Source: Bicyclus anynana (taxonomy: Eukaryota > Arthropoda > Insecta > Lepidoptera > Nymphalidae). Taken from it: a stretch of DNA of 64,000 nucleotides. The translations under genes and the position numbers were made by a program. The stretch's first letter is position 1. The number at the start of each line of letters is the position of its first letter. The DNA lies in assembly GCF_947172395.1 (NCBI RefSeq), contig NC_069090.1, positions 12,848,329 through 12,912,328 on the forward strand, given 5' to 3'. This document shows positions 9,840-21,823 of this stretch, one piece after another. The notes below the pieces were generated by a model. The model saw only the letters and a list, made by a program, of their open reading frames with translations. It did no database searches and was not told the origin of the DNA.

Positions 9840-12800
9840 ATGCGTCACCCATCATCAAACGCAGTGTATTCTTACATTGAAGAATTGTCTTACAACGTCG
9901 TCGCTAAAACTGGTAAACCCAGCGACAGATATCATGTAGGCAAAATATTGTTACAAAGTTTAAAAGATGCCCCTAGTAACAAAATATTGCAGGTATGTTC
10001 TTATTATCATCATATATGTAAATCATGAAGCATTTTTTGTCACGATTGTCTATGAAATGAATATGGTTAAACGTTAAGAAGGGTTATCATTATATGCGTT
10101 TACTTCATAACAATGTTTTGTTATGATCAAATTGTAAATGAGCAAAATAATAATGTATAGCAAATCCAAAAATGCCTTATTTTCATACTAATAGATAGAC
10201 GGAACTACTGGTGAGGAAGATACATTTAAATCCGCACTAGAGAGATCCACACGATGTGCAACAGCCTTCAGAAACCTGGGTCTTCAGTATCAAGACGTGA
10301 TTCTTATCATGGCACCAAATCACATTAACTTGGTCATACCGATGTATGCAGCTTTGTTTCTTGGAATTAAGGTTGCAGGAGTTGACATGACGTTAGGAGT
10401 TAGTAAGTTTTATAATACAACTATCCTATTTAAAATAATAATAAGCTTTTGCTTTAATTAAATTCTTATATTTTATTATCAGCCTTCTTCATGCAATTTC
10501 AGACGAACTTCAACATACGTTTAAGTGTTGTGTTCCCAAAATAGTTTTCTGCCAAAACTCGAAAATTGAAACCGTTCAAGAAGCGTTAAATTTGCAAAAC
10601 ATATCCGCTCATATTATAACATTTAACGAGAACAATGATATTTTGAGTTTATCAAAATTTCTCGATCAATATGGCGGTCAGGAGGCACCAGAAAATTTCC
10701 TGTGAGTATTATATTATCATGTTTTTAATACCAAAACATATGGTTTTACTGTAACTGTAATTGTCAATTTAATTTTAGTTACACGTTTCAGTTATTTGTT
10801 AGTCATTATTTAATTATTATTTGTTGATAATTCCAGACCAGCTGAATTTAATCCTGTTGAAACATATGCCTTTCTAGTGACAACCAGTGGTTCTACCGGA
10901 CTACCTAAAACAGCTGCACTAAGTCATAAGAACGTTATCATGAGCTTTCCTCTTTTAATGTAAATATTTTCTTGTCTCACAACCAAGTTTAATTTTGATC
11001 TATCTAAATCAATTACTATGATTAATCGTCGTTCATAATGACCATTCTTATATTTCTTTTCAGGACTATTCGTACAGAGTTTCCTACTCCAGTGAAACTT
11101 GGATTAGTTGTTTCTCCCATACAATGGTTGTCGTCAACTTTTTCATTTATCATGGGACCTATATTGAGATATACTCGATTACAAACGTCGTCTCTACCTA
11201 CTCCAGAGCACGTTCATTCTTTAATCAACAAATATAGAGTAAATATTCTTGTTAATATTTGAGTACACATAATAATTGTTTTTACACAAATGAGGGATTC
11301 TATGCGACAGTGACTTCTTTTTATTTTTAGCCGGATTTTGCAAATATGAGCCCTACATTTTTGATATCGCTTTTGAAAACTGGTGAGCAAGAAAAATGTG
11401 ATTTCTCATGTCTCCAGTACATGTTAGTCGGTGGTAGTGTCGTGACTGCTGATCTTCTTGAAGAAATGCAGGCTAGTACCTATTATCTTCTACATAAGTA
11501 TATAAAACTCACTAATCACGATATATCGAAAACCGCTAGCCATACAAAGATGAAATTTTGCAATGAGGTAGTTTTTAGTTTGTAGACGTCCGCTAAGATT
11601 TTGCGACAGGGCCGGATTAAGGAGGTTTAAGGGCGGACGAAATTGTGAGCGTCTCCTAATTCTATAATATGCATAACCAAAGTATGTTAAGGAGGAGTCT
11701 AAGTAATACCAAAGAATATAATATGGTTTGTGGAGATAATATAAAAGCATGACGTGTAAATACATTTTGTGATATTTCAGAAAATAAATCCGAAATTGAA
11801 AATTGGAGTAGTTTACGGTCTAACAGAAACAACGGGAGCCGTTTTTGATTCTGCCTATTCCCCAATAAAATCAGTTGGTAGACCAATGCCATTTTTGCAG
11901 TACAAAGTAAGTATAAACAAATTGGGACAGAAATGACAGCGTTACGTTTTTGTGCGCAACCTATTCTGTGCATCTTTCACCGTGCGCTTCCGTCAACAGC
12001 GTGCACATGCGTGCGGACGCGCTCGCCGCGGCCTGCTGCTCCTCGGTTGCGCACCTTTCACTTATAAGGCGCAGGTATTGTTGACGTAGTGTATGCTGCG
12101 GGGCAACATACACCTATATAAACAGTCGATGTGAAGGAGTAAACTCCATTCGTGCATTGGAGCTGATACACACTTTTTTTCTAGTTTAGTGATAAATTCT
12201 AGTTTGTGATAAAAGAAAAATATGTGCAAAATGTGTGTGTGAATGCAGAACCCAAGATTATTCCCACCAACGTACTCCTTTGTTAATAACAAAGATACTA
12301 AAGACCATTTACTAGCTACGACTCTAATATAGAATTTACTTAATTTTGATTGAAATTTGTATAATATTTACCTAATTAACTGAACTTCTAACCTTTATTG
12401 GTGATATTTTGTTTTAGTTAGTGGATCCTACCACAAATGAAGAAATAAATGAAGCTAACGTACCAGGGGAACTGCTACTAAAAGGACCGACTATATTTAA
12501 GGTTAGATCATTTTAAAAACATTGATTAAAAGTAGCCGTTTAATCTTCGTAATCACTTATTTTCGTAGAAACTTTCCAAATATACAAATAATTACGTATC
12601 ATCGTTTACAGGGTTATTACAACAACCCTGAGATGACAGCAGCTGCTTTCAATGAAGATGGATGGCTAAAATCTGGAGATATATTATATAGAGATGAATA
12701 TTACAATTACTATTTCTACGATCGCATCAAAATGATACTAAAATATAAGAGCCATCAGGTATAAACATAAGGAAATATTATATGGACGCGTTGATAAAAC

Positions 12801-14479
12801 TAAGACACGACTGAACTGAGAGTTTAAATAAATATTTATATCATGAAGAGGTAAAGTTTGTGGTTTGGTTTGTGGACTGATGACATCAAGCTAGTCGCAG
12901 GGATTCGCTGGATGCAGGTGGCTCAGGATCATGATGTTTGGAAGTCCCTGCAAAATGCCTATATCCTGCTGTGGACATCCATCAGCTAATATTATTGATT
13001 GATTGAAAGTTTGTGGTATTGTAGGGGGCTATCTCTGGACATACAGAATCCAATTTTGAAAAATCTTTTATCACTAGAAAGTCACATTATTTGTGGGTGC
13101 TATACTTTATCCTGTATTCTCACTGGAACGAAAAATATGAGGGTAGAATCGCAGGGAATCGGCTAGTCTATACTAATATTATAAAGCTGAAGAGTTTGTG
13201 TGTTTGTTTGATTGAACGCGCTAATCTCAGGAACTACTGGTTAGATTTTAAAAAATCTTTCTGTGTTAAGGCTATATATTATCCCTGTATTCTTACACGT
13301 ACGGGAACCACGCGGGTAAAACCGCGCGGTGTCAGCTAGTATAATATAATTTAATTCCAGGTATCTCCAGTAGAAATAGAGTCTGTGATAATAAAACACC
13401 CAGGAGTGTTAGATGTAGCAGTGACAGGTATACCGGACGCCGAGTGCGGGGATCTGCCTGTTGCTTTGGTTATACTTCGAGATGGGCACAAGGTTACCGC
13501 ACAAGAAATTAAGGCTCTAGTTAAAGGTGCAGAAAATATTTTGAGTTTTAGTCGGTTAAGTTATTTTTATAGACGCATTTTGATGATAATATATAGACAT
13601 TTTAAGATTAAGACTAAGAAAAACAAACTTTAATATGAAGGGATATAATTTGCTACGTATGGAAAATAATTAATATACCTGCCTTCCAAACCGGTGAGAT
13701 AGACAGTAAGTACAGACAAGTAAGCCTTCTTAAAATTAATAACTTCGATTTAGAATTTGAATTTGAACTCATTTCCAAACAAAGTATACACCAGTCATTT
13801 GGTAAAATAAAATGGTTGCCCGAGGAATCAGTTTTCTGACAATCTCTTCTTTGAGTAATGCTTAAACTTACGGTATACGGTTCCCAACAATAAATGTGAT
13901 AGATCTTTAAGATAATCTATTACTTTATCTATACTAGTAGTGAATAATGTCTTACATTAATTATAGTATCTGATGCCACTTGAGTAGTTATGTCGATATC
14001 AAAACCCAAGTAGTAGAAGCAAACACCACATTGTAATGTTTGTCACAATCTCAGTGTTGTGCTTGTATGAATGTTGAAATTTAGAAATAGCAAACAAAGA
14101 ATACACGATATTCGGCAAGTTATAAAGGGTTATAACTATATAAGTTTAATATCTTTAAATTATTACTTTACCATATTTTTAAAATTTCTTTCTTTTGTTT
14201 TAAGTATTTGTTGTCTTTTGTGTATTAAGTGTGTGTGTCCAAATAAAATAATTTTCTTTCTTTCTTTCTAATAACTTGCCGAATATCGTTCATGTTTGGC
14301 CATGCAGCAAAATACTAAGCTTGTGACAAATACCTTATTTCATTTCAGAATCGCTGACTGATTCAAAGCAATTGCGAGGTGGAGTAATATTTGTAGAAGA
14401 ATTGCCTACGACATCGACTTCGAAGTTGGACAGGATTAAATTAAAGGAATTGGCGAAGATACTCAAGAGAGAACAATAG
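9840..14479 (+). CDS. Luciferase-like / 4CL-like acyl-CoA synthetase, copy 2 (complete, 11 exons, 550 aa)
   Basis: Exons: 9840-9992, 10195-10402, 10503-10701, 10837-10959, 11064-11238, 11331-11471, 11781-11906, 12418-12501, 12612-12758, 13361-13526, 14349-14479; spliced length 1653 nt. Phases equal those of copies 1 and 3. P-loop TTSGSTGLPK, A5 motif YGLTE, A7 aspartate in LKSGD, A8 arginine in DRIK, catalytic lysine in PTTSTSKLDR. Asn again replaces Gly in A8 in effect (KYKSHQVSP has Ser at that place), and SPIQW stands in for the luciferase His region. Intron 6 has a GC donor (CAG|GCTAGT). The ATG at 9840 matches the paralogue starts; an in-frame ATG at 9783 lies before the likely acceptor and is not preferred. 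Exon 10 is mosaic: its first 110 bases resemble copy 0, its last 57 resemble copy 3. The C-terminus is KREQ, with no PTS1. Confidence 0.93.
11490..11660 (+). mobile_element. Helitron-like fragment in intron 6 of copy 2
   Basis: 'tagacgtccgctaagatttt' and 'gcgacagggccggattaagg', followed by 'gggcggacgaa', match the 3' part of the Helitron-like copy at 37592-37855. It is truncated and decayed. Confidence 0.5.
12857..12995 (+). pseudogene. 3' end of an RTE-like element in intron 9 of copy 2
   Basis: The plus strand reads WTDDIKLVAGIRWMQVAQDH then DVWKSLQNAYILLWTSIS and a stop. This is the stereotyped last segment of lepidopteran RTE-type polyproteins (W.DDI...AG..W...AQDR..W..L.EAYVQQWTS). It is followed by a short degenerate (ATT/GATT) tail. 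Only about 130 bases remain (5' truncated). Confidence 0.75.
13010..13339 (+). mobile_element. Helitron-like (Lep1-type, TC...CTAG) element next to exon 10 of copy 2
   Basis: A copy running from TCTATACTAATATTATAAAGC at 13167 to GCGCGGTGTCAGCTAG at 13339 has the TC start and CTAG end expected of Helitrons. A decayed second copy precedes it (13010-13166). The element ends 21 bases before the exon 10 acceptor. Confidence 0.65.
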
Positions 14480-15118
14480 TTAAAAACATTTGTCTACTCG
14501 GAAACTAGACATCACGACGCTGGTATAGTTATTGTATGATATTGTTGTGTATTATTAGGTATGTCAAATGATATAAACTCTACTTAGTTCTCCAACTTGT
14601 TTTAGTTGTCAGCATTTGATATACTATACTAATTACTTAATTTCTCAATCAGCATAAGCTAGTCTTAGCTAATTAAACATTATAAAAAACGACAAATTGT
14701 TTGTTTTATATTTTATAACACATTTGCTCGTAATCGAATTTTATCATCGTATAGTATCTCATTACGTACTGGTGCGTTATAGTAATGTGACACGCACGAT
14801 TTTTTTTTTTAAAGTAAAACAGACGGTTTATCGATCGATCCTTTTTAGTTAAACAACATTTTATGAATAAAACTAACTTTGGGAGTTATAAAAATATAAT
14901 AAATAAACATTTAATTTTTTAATTTAATTAATTTTTACAATAAAATACAACCTAATTTACTTTATACTGGCTGTTTTTTGCGTAAAAAAGCTGAAAATTA
15001 ATTTGTTAATAAGTAAAAAATATTCTGCGCGCTTTTTCTTTTCGCTGTATTGTTTTTATTTCCTTGCAAATATCGTCATCATCATCATCATCAAGTATTG
15101 TTTTTATTTCCTCGCTTA
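14480..15118. other. AT-rich spacer after copy 2
   Basis: I see no gene or recognised element. It holds runs of A/T and part of a (TCA)n stretch near 15075-15095. Confidence 0.4.
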
Positions 15119-15308
15119 CATGACCATGACCATGACCATGTTGGTCGACCCCTCACTAGGTGGACCGAGGATATCAAGCGGATTGCAGGGGGCTGCTGGA
15201 TACTCGCAGCTCGAGACCGTTTTGTTTGGAACATTTGCATGGACATGCAAGAGGCCTATGTCCAGCAGTGGACGTCCATCGGCTGTTAATGATGATGATG
15301 ATGATGTT
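15119..15308 (+). pseudogene. 3' end of an RTE-like element with (GAT)n tail
   Basis: The plus strand reads GRPLTRWTEDIKRIAGGCW, then LEAYVQQ-type tail EAYVQQWTSIGC, followed by a stop and a (GAT)n microsatellite at 15289-15306. It is the 5'-truncated tail of a non-LTR element of the same kind as 12857-12995, 19287-19425 and 38703-38870. Confidence 0.8.
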
Positions 15309-16462
15309 ATAAAACGTCGTATGACATCGTGCACTTTAATAATAATTACAGCCTCTGCTTTCTTGTAGCAATATCGCCTCGGCTGTAGTTATTTACTTAC
15401 TGGACTTATTTAACTATTAATATAAGTTTTATTGTAAGATATAAGTTTTATTGTAAGAAAATAGAAGACAAAACAATAATAGAACATTAGTATGAAAAGT
15501 AGTTTGCTTCCCGCCACATTTATATATCCACATAAACAAATAATTTGAATTAGCGGATATCTTTTCTACGTACTGCTTTAGGTGTATTTTACTTTCTTTT
15601 TGGCTCGGAATATAAAATTAATTTAGTCATAATGATAAAGCAAAAGACAAAGGAAATTTTATAACTCAATAATAATAATCCAATGTAAAAACAATATAGT
15701 AATAGTTTTGTACGGGGTATCAAAGAAAAAGTTATTAAAAATAAATTATGAGCTTGAGAGTGCCAAATACTCTTTAATACATATTTCTTTTGAAACAAAA
15801 AACTCATTTACATCTCAATTTTATCCAAGTATTATTTTCTTCATTTAAACAAGATGAAACAGACTTCAAGGTGATCACTTATTAAACATTTATGAAACAC
15901 GAAAACCGAATGACAGCTCTTTCACACAAAACGATTTTCTCAAACTACCCTCGTCTGAGACTTGAACATAATAATTATAAAAATCTAACCACCATACATG
16001 TAGATATATTTGTCTGGTAGATTAAATATATTTTGTCAGAACAAAGCCTTTTTTACATTTATAAAACTCATGATAAAAACCCTGTTTAATTAAGTTATAA
16101 ACGAAGCAAAAAGTAACTGGATATTAAGATTCATGCATGGAGATCTGATCATAATCTACTTCTACAGACTTTCAATAAATATTGCGAAATATTTTATGTT
16201 GTAAAGTGGTTGTAAATAAAAATTTACAACATATAATATTCTTTTTTATTTTGATTGTATCACATTCTGATTACCCAGAAGGCATTTATCAACTTGTAAT
16301 TTGAATCATTTAAGTCCAACCACTCAGAGATTGCATTTATGACACTTGTAATTGTCATTGTCAATGAGAGAGATAATGACAATTTCAATGTCAATGAGAT
16401 GTTTATATATCTTTAAGTAATCTCAATCTAGTAATAACATTAAAATTTATAATTATACCAAA

Positions 16463-16820
16463 CTAGCGGATGCCCGCGACTTCGTCCGCGTGGAATTTAG
16501 TTTTTAACAAATCCCTCGGGAAACATGGATTTTTCTGGGATAAAAAGTAGCCTATGTGTTAATCCAGGCTATAATATATCTCAATACCAAATTTCAGATA
16601 ATTCGGTTCAGTAGTCAAGGCGTGAAAGAGTAACAAACATTCATATTATCAAAATCATCAGTTTTCGCAAATCTCGGGAAACCATGGTTTTTTTTCGGGA
16701 TAAAATGTAGTCTATGTGTTAATCCAGAGTAAAATCTACTTCAATTCCAAATTTTAGCCAAATCGCTTCAGTAGTAGCGGCGTTAAAGAGTAACAAACAT
16801 CCAAACATATTACTACTACA
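16463..16820 (-). mobile_element. Helitron-like non-autonomous element(s), reverse orientation
   Basis: It starts CTAGCGGATGCCCGCGACTT, the reversed 3' end of the second Helitron-like family (forward form ends GCGGGCGTCCGCTAG). The body words 'cgggataaaa', 'tgtgttaatccag' and 'gttactcttt' type occur twice, so it is a composite of two partial copies. Confidence 0.6.
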
Positions 16821-17293
16821 TCAACTAATTAACAAATATAAAAGTTGACATTGACAAGTGTCAGGAATGAAAGCCCTGAGCGGCTGGACTTCATCACTAA
16901 TAATTAATTAAATTTATATTGTGTAGTGTATTTTGTCGGAAGATGGAGGATTGAGAAGGGGAAAATTTAAAGCCTTATTAACGGTAAAGAGGCTCAAAAC
17001 ATCACCGAGAGGCCGTGGTTCAATGCCCGTCCACTGGACTATTGTTATACCCACAGTCGTAACACAGTCTTTTCCGGCTAATTGGAGTGGAACAGAAAAA
17101 TATTGGTTCAGAGATATGGCAAATACTCTTTAAAAAATAAAATAAAAGAAATAATTTTGAATTTAAAAAACAAAACTTTACCTTAACTTATTTAGATAGG
17201 TTTACAGTAGTAAGTATTTCATAATTTGTTATAGATGACTAATTGAAATAAATATTTTTTATCTCATTATGTATAATAATTATGTTTATCGTA

Positions 17294-17790
17294 CTAGACG
17301 AATGCCCGCGACTTAGGCTGCCAGTCCACCAAAGCGGAGCGAGGCAGCGGAGCTGAGAAACGGACTATTGCGGAGAGGATTGCAGTCTATGTTCAATAAA
17401 TAAAACATGTTAAATTTAATTTATTTAACCCCGCTCCGTTTCTCTGCTCCGCTTACCAGTTTTATATGAATTGTTAAACTAGCTCGCAAGTCCTTGTCCA
17501 CATAAGAGGAGTGGTTTTGTGCAATCATAGGTATTAGTTAATATTTCTCCATTTCTCGTCTCTGCTGCCTCGCTCCGCTTTGGTGGACTGGCAGCCGTAG
17601 ATTGGGTGAGTCTTTCGCAAATTCAGCGAGGACTGTTAACTTTTTCGGAATAAAAAGTAGTCTAAATGTTAATCCAGGGTATAATCTATCGGCATTCTAA
17701 ATGTCAGCCAAATTCATTTAGTAGTTTAAGCGTGAAAGAGCAACGAACATACAAACAAACTTTCGCGTTTTTAATATTAGTAGGATTAGT
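17294..17790 (-). mobile_element. Helitron-like element interrupted by a nested MITE
   Basis: It begins with reversed end CTAGACGAATGCCCGCGACTT and resumes after 17596 with 'cttttt cggaataaaaagta' and 'gaaagagcaacgaac', ending near 'aatattagtaggat'. The break is occupied by the MITE at 17316-17596. Confidence 0.65.
17316..17596. mobile_element. 281-bp MITE with long TIRs
   Basis: It starts GGCTGCCAGTCCACCAAAGC and ends with the reverse complement. The TIRs extend about 50 bases with a few mismatches, including the GGAGCGAGGCAGC core. Flanking trinucleotides are TTA and GTA, an imperfect 3-bp target duplication as in PIF/Harbinger elements. It has no coding capacity and is nested in a Helitron. 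Confidence 0.8.
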
Positions 17791-17805
17791 AGAATCGTAG
17801 GAATA

Positions 17806-17865
17806 GTACTAAATCACAAATAATAAGGCATCCTCCTAGATGCCTTATTATTTGTGATTTAGTAC
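17806..17865. repeat. Perfect 26-bp inverted repeat
   Basis: Arms 17806-17831 and 17840-17865 are exact reverse complements around an 8-base loop. Confidence 0.85.
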
Positions 17866-18781
17866 GCATGTTTCTACTTACAGCTTTTTATAATTATTAT
17901 TAGCTCAAGGTTAACATTATTACCTAATTCTAATAATATTATTGCTCGTGTACCTACTTCATTTGATATGTCAAGTTACCTAAAGAAAAACAACGTAATG
18001 GTTAAAAATCTCTTTCATCAAAACAACTTATAAGATAATACAGTGTCTATCAGTTTTGTTTATCAGTAGCTATTGTTACAACATCCATTTAGTGCTACAA
18101 GTAATTGTACATCTGGAAAGTTTATAATTTATAGTTTATGAGTTGCGTTGTTTTCCCATGATATTATATTATTTTGTTAAAAAAAATAAACAATGGGTGA
18201 GTTTTGGAAATTTTTTGATAACTTTTTGTATTTTATTAACATTCTTAAAATTAAAAAAAATACAAATTAATGAATAACAGATACAATACAACAATGGATA
18301 AGTTTATTTTATTTAATTTTTTTTATCATTTAGTTATAGGTATAGGTACACTTTTAATTTTTTTATAATGCCTGTATAGTATACAGAATACTAATAACAA
18401 TTAAAAAAAAAAACAAGCTAGGCATGCCCGTGGCCGGATAGAGTGAGGAACTCTTTACAATAGATTTTAGAATTCTCCGTCTCAAGGATAACTGACAGTC
18501 CAGGTGAAACTTCTTGGTGTTGATTGAAGTTTTTATAGCTTATGTACTTGAGTAGTTTTTAAATTATAAAATTTATAATTAGACTTTAACATTATTATTA
18601 TTATTTTATTTATATTTTAATTAGACTATAACATGTCAAAAGACACGTCTTAACATGAATAGTAAAACATTAATTGTATCTACCTACTTAAGAGTATAGC
18701 TAAAAATCTAAACTACTACTACTACAAAGTAGTTCTGAACTGTGCTACAGTCAGTGCCAATTGCTATCCACCTTCAAATCT

Positions 18782-19158
18782 GCAGGGTTATTATGTAACT
18801 CGGTGTACCATTCAAGTAATCAGTCACTACGTCGTTTTTCATCGTATTTTCGTTTTTGCAATCATGTAACATTGTGTTTTCAACTAAATAACCTTATCTG
18901 CATAATTTTTACGTTTTTTTCTACTATCTTCCAACATGATTATTTCAACGAAATTACTTAATTACCAGTATTTCGTTAAAATAACGTTACTACCTACTGC
19001 TACTATTACCATACTAATGTTACTTTGCGTAAAATTACGATAATTGTGTAATTTCGTTGAAAACACAATATTAGATGATTGCAAAAACGAAAATACGATG
19101 AAAAACTATGTAGTGACTGATTACTTGAATGGTACACCGAGTTACATAATAACCCTGC
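18782..19158. mobile_element. Foldback element, about 100-bp arms
   Basis: Left arm 18782-18884 (from 'gcagggttattatgtaactc' to 'gttttcaac') is repeated in reverse at 19056-19158 with few differences. A second, shorter inverted repeat lies inside (around 18944 and 19046). There is no coding capacity. It is a hairpin-type non-autonomous element. Confidence 0.8.
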
Positions 19159-19286
19159 TGGGCTATAAATCATTTTAGTGATGAGTACAAAATACCATTA
19201 GATGTCTGTACCAGATTATCACTAGGTATCTCTTTTCAGAATTGATAAAAATATATTATGTCGCTTTAGCTTCAACGCTTAGAGAT

Positions 19287-19327
<41 letters not shown>

Positions 19328-19425
19328 TATCATCCGATGGACGTCCACAGCTGGACATAGGCCTCTTGCATGGACTTCCAAACAAAACGGTCTCGAGCCG
19401 CCAGCATCCAGCGGTTCCCTGATAA
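19287..19425 (-). pseudogene. 3' end of an RTE-like element with (ATC)n tail, reversed
   Basis: (ATC)n at about 19287-19332 is followed by 'cgatggacgtccacagctgg' and 'acataggcctcttgcatgga', the reverse complement of the RTE tail (EAYVQQWTSIG type) at 15119-15308. It is 5' truncated. Confidence 0.75.
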
Positions 19426-19622
19426 TGAAAAAATATCAAAATCATCCACACTTTCATACTAATATTATAAATGTGAAAGTACCTAATTCTGTCTGTCCTT
19501 TTTTCGGTTAAACCACTGAACCGAACTGAATAAGATAAAAAACACAATGTCATGCGAATAAAGTCAAAGGCGTCCGCAAAGATAGTGAGTGACTGGCGTT
19601 AGTGTCATTCACTGGAATAAAA

Positions 19623-19745
19623 ATCCTACTAATATTATAAAAGTTTGTAAGGATGTTTGTTATTCTTTAACGCCGCTAATACTGAAGCGATTTCGCTGAA
19701 ATTTGGAATGGAAATAGATTTTACTCTAGAATAACACTTTCATCC
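19623..19745 (+). mobile_element. Truncated Helitron-like copy
   Basis: It begins TCCTACTAATATTATAAAAG and carries 'ctgaagcgatttcgctgaaa' and 'ttttactcta', like 24833-25375. It is cut off where the SINE at 19796 begins shortly after. Confidence 0.55.
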
Positions 19746-19795
19746 CAAAAAATCCACTATTTGTTTGACAAACAGTATCCAATGTTTATATTTTT

Positions 19796-20080
19796 GACGG
19801 CATCCGTGGCGCAGTGGTATGCGCGGTGGATTTACAAAACGGAAGTCCTGGGTTCGATCCCCGGCTGGGCAGATTGAGATTTTCTTAATTTGTCCAGGTC
19901 TGGCTGGTGGGAGGCTTCGGCCGTGGCTAGTTACCACCCTACCGGCAAAGACGTACCGCCAAGCGATTTAGCGTTCCGGTACGATGCCGTGTAGAAACCG
20001 AAAGAAAAAGTTAGCCCGCTTCCATCTTAGACTGCATCATCACTTACCATCAGGTGAGATTGTAGTCAAGTAAAGAATAA
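19796..20080 (+). repeat. tRNA-derived SINE (family 1), near full length
   Basis: The head has a Pol III A-box-like 'tggcgcagtggtatgcg' and a B-box 'ggttcgatccc', but does not fold as a whole tRNA. The body has 'gacgtaccgccaagcgattt' and 'gttagcccgcttccatctta', and the tail is 'accatcaggtgagattgtag' plus an AT-rich end. Other copies are at 28008-28205, 40640-40790 (reversed) and 52195-52340. Confidence 0.75.
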
Positions 20081-20165
20081 TAATAAAAAAAAATATTTAT
20101 AACTTTCTTGTAAATACTTCCTTCTTCGAGTGATCTGTTTATTAGGTAATTACTTTCTAAATTAC

Positions 20166-20420
20166 TTCCCCCCGTGATAGCCCAGTGGATATGACCTCTG
20201 TCTCCGATTTCGGACGGTGTGGGTCCGAATCCGGTCCGAGGCATGCACTTCCAAATGTGCATTTTAAGAAATTAAATATCACGTGTCTCAAACGTTGAAG
20301 GAAAAACATTGTGAGGAAACCTGCTAAACTGAGAATTTTCTTAATTCTCTGCGTGTGTGAAGTCTGCCAATCCGCATTTGGCCAGTTTGGTGGATAATTT
20401 GGCCTTACCCCCCCTCGGCC
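20166..20420 (+). repeat. tRNA-derived SINE (family 2)
   Basis: The head has 'gtgatagcccagtgg' (A-box region) and 'ggtccgaatcc' (B-box). The body has 'aatatcacgtgtctcaaacg', 'gaggaaacctgc' and 'gtctgccaatccgcatt'. Further copies are at 3415-3634, 21020-21230, 57520-57780 and, reversed, about 53960-54110. Confidence 0.7.
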
Positions 20421-20429
20421 ATAATAATG

Positions 20430-20885
20430 ATGAATTTTTTTTAACTAATGCGATCGTCACACATAATTTTTAGACATTATAAATATCCGCATCTTTATCA
20501 AAATGCTAATATTTATATTACCTTGAGAAGTTTAATTGACTTACTGTGATGCAAATATAAAACAAACTGCTTAAAATCTATTTACTAAATTTTCCCAACT
20601 TTTATCTGAAAATAAACACGTAATAATAATGTACTTTCCTAACATAAACAACTCTTAATACACCTGTAACCTGTTATCACTATGCGCTCTGCTAATTCAC
20701 TATCTTTGACGTATGCTAGTTGACATATACGAAATTGAGATTCTATGCAACAAATGTCATCCGGTGCTTACTGGTGGATATCATACAGTATGTATATGAC
20801 ATTTTGTCAATTGATTTGATGTTTATTTTAATAGGTTGATAATAAAGACCAAAATAGTGAATAGACCAGCTGGACTTTGTATCCT
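20430..20885 (+). repeat. Interspersed repeat (family R1), long copy
   Basis: This segment matches 36580-37037 over its first part ('tttactgtgatgcaaatata' region) and matches 32775-32945 and reversed 26665-26850 over its last part ('gagattctatg', 'tggatatcatacagta', 'ataaagaccaaa'). It has no coding potential and an unknown class. Confidence 0.6.
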
Positions 20886-21019
20886 ATAACTTCTTTATAA
20901 TATTGTATCAAACTCAAACTAATGGTAGGGGAGCCCATGGTGCTAAACTTGTAATTACTTAAGCATCTCCGGAACTTACTGGATTTGGTAGAAATAGATC
21001 ACAGGAACTTTTCAGTTGT

Positions 21020-21230
21020 GAGCATTTTAAGAAATTAAATATCACGTGTCTCAAACGGCGAAGGAAAAACATCGTGAGGAAACCTGCATATAACAGAGAA
21101 TTTTCTTAATTCTCCGTGTATGTGGAGTCTGCCAATTCGCATTGAGCCAGCGTGGTGGACTAAAGCATAACCCCTCTCATTCTGAGAGGAGACTCGAGCT
21201 CAGCAGTGAGCCGAATATGGGTTGATGATG
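21020..21230 (+). repeat. SINE family 2, 5'-truncated copy
   Basis: It contains 'aaatatcacgtgtctcaaac', 'cgtgaggaaacctgcat' and 'cccctctcattctgagagga', ending in a short (GAT)n. Confidence 0.65.
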
Positions 21231-21459
21231 AAGAGGTCACAGGAAAAATAAAAGAAGCCATATAAAGAAGCCGAAATAGACTAACCCCTGGACCTACGAT
21301 GCAGTAAATTCCTAATCTCCAGTGAATAATAAAACGAGTAATAATAATAACAACTAATGTCCTAGAGACCATCTTGTTCACAATAACTACAGGAGAACGA
21401 AGACGACACGAGAAATGTTTCCTACACAAACCGACACTTCTTTCGTCTTAAATCATATT

Positions 21460-21797
21460 TGTTTTTACACGCTTTATGCTTCACTTGTTACTATGTATGT
21501 AAGAAAATCTTGGAATCTTAATTTGACCCACTTCCCGGTCTTCGATTAGAATGAAATTTTGCACACTCTCTGAGTTCTAATGACAATACATGACTAGCTA
21601 AGAAACGTCATTAATAATCTAATATGGCAGCCTCCCCAAGATGGCGGACTGGCTGTTTGATATCCAACCCCATGAAATGAAAGGGTTTGCTGTCAGGAAT
21701 ACGAAAAAAATAGTCACGTGACTTAAATCCAATATTTGTAATTTTTAGTGCGTGCTAAAAGCGTGTTTTTTTAGTTTTTTAAACTACTTAGAGTTAT
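21460..21797 (+). repeat. Interspersed repeat (family R2) ending just before exon 1 of copy 3
   Basis: Shares 'aagatggcggactggctgtt', 'aatagtcacgtgacttaaat'-type words and 'ccaatatttgtaatttttag' with 27045-27366. Its end is 27 bases before the start codon at 21824, so it may supply the 5' leader or the polypyrimidine tract of copy 3. Confidence 0.65.
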
Positions 21798-21823
21798 GTA
21801 TCACAAAACATCCTTTTGCAGAA

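Noticed and set aside
19242..19553. Frames with poly-Ile or poly-Asp
   Set aside because: They are translations of the (ATC)n tail of an RTE fragment.
19796..19872. tRNA-like sequence with A and B boxes
   Set aside because: It does not give a complete cloverleaf, is followed by a constant SINE body and tail, and recurs at other places; it is a SINE head, not a tRNA gene.
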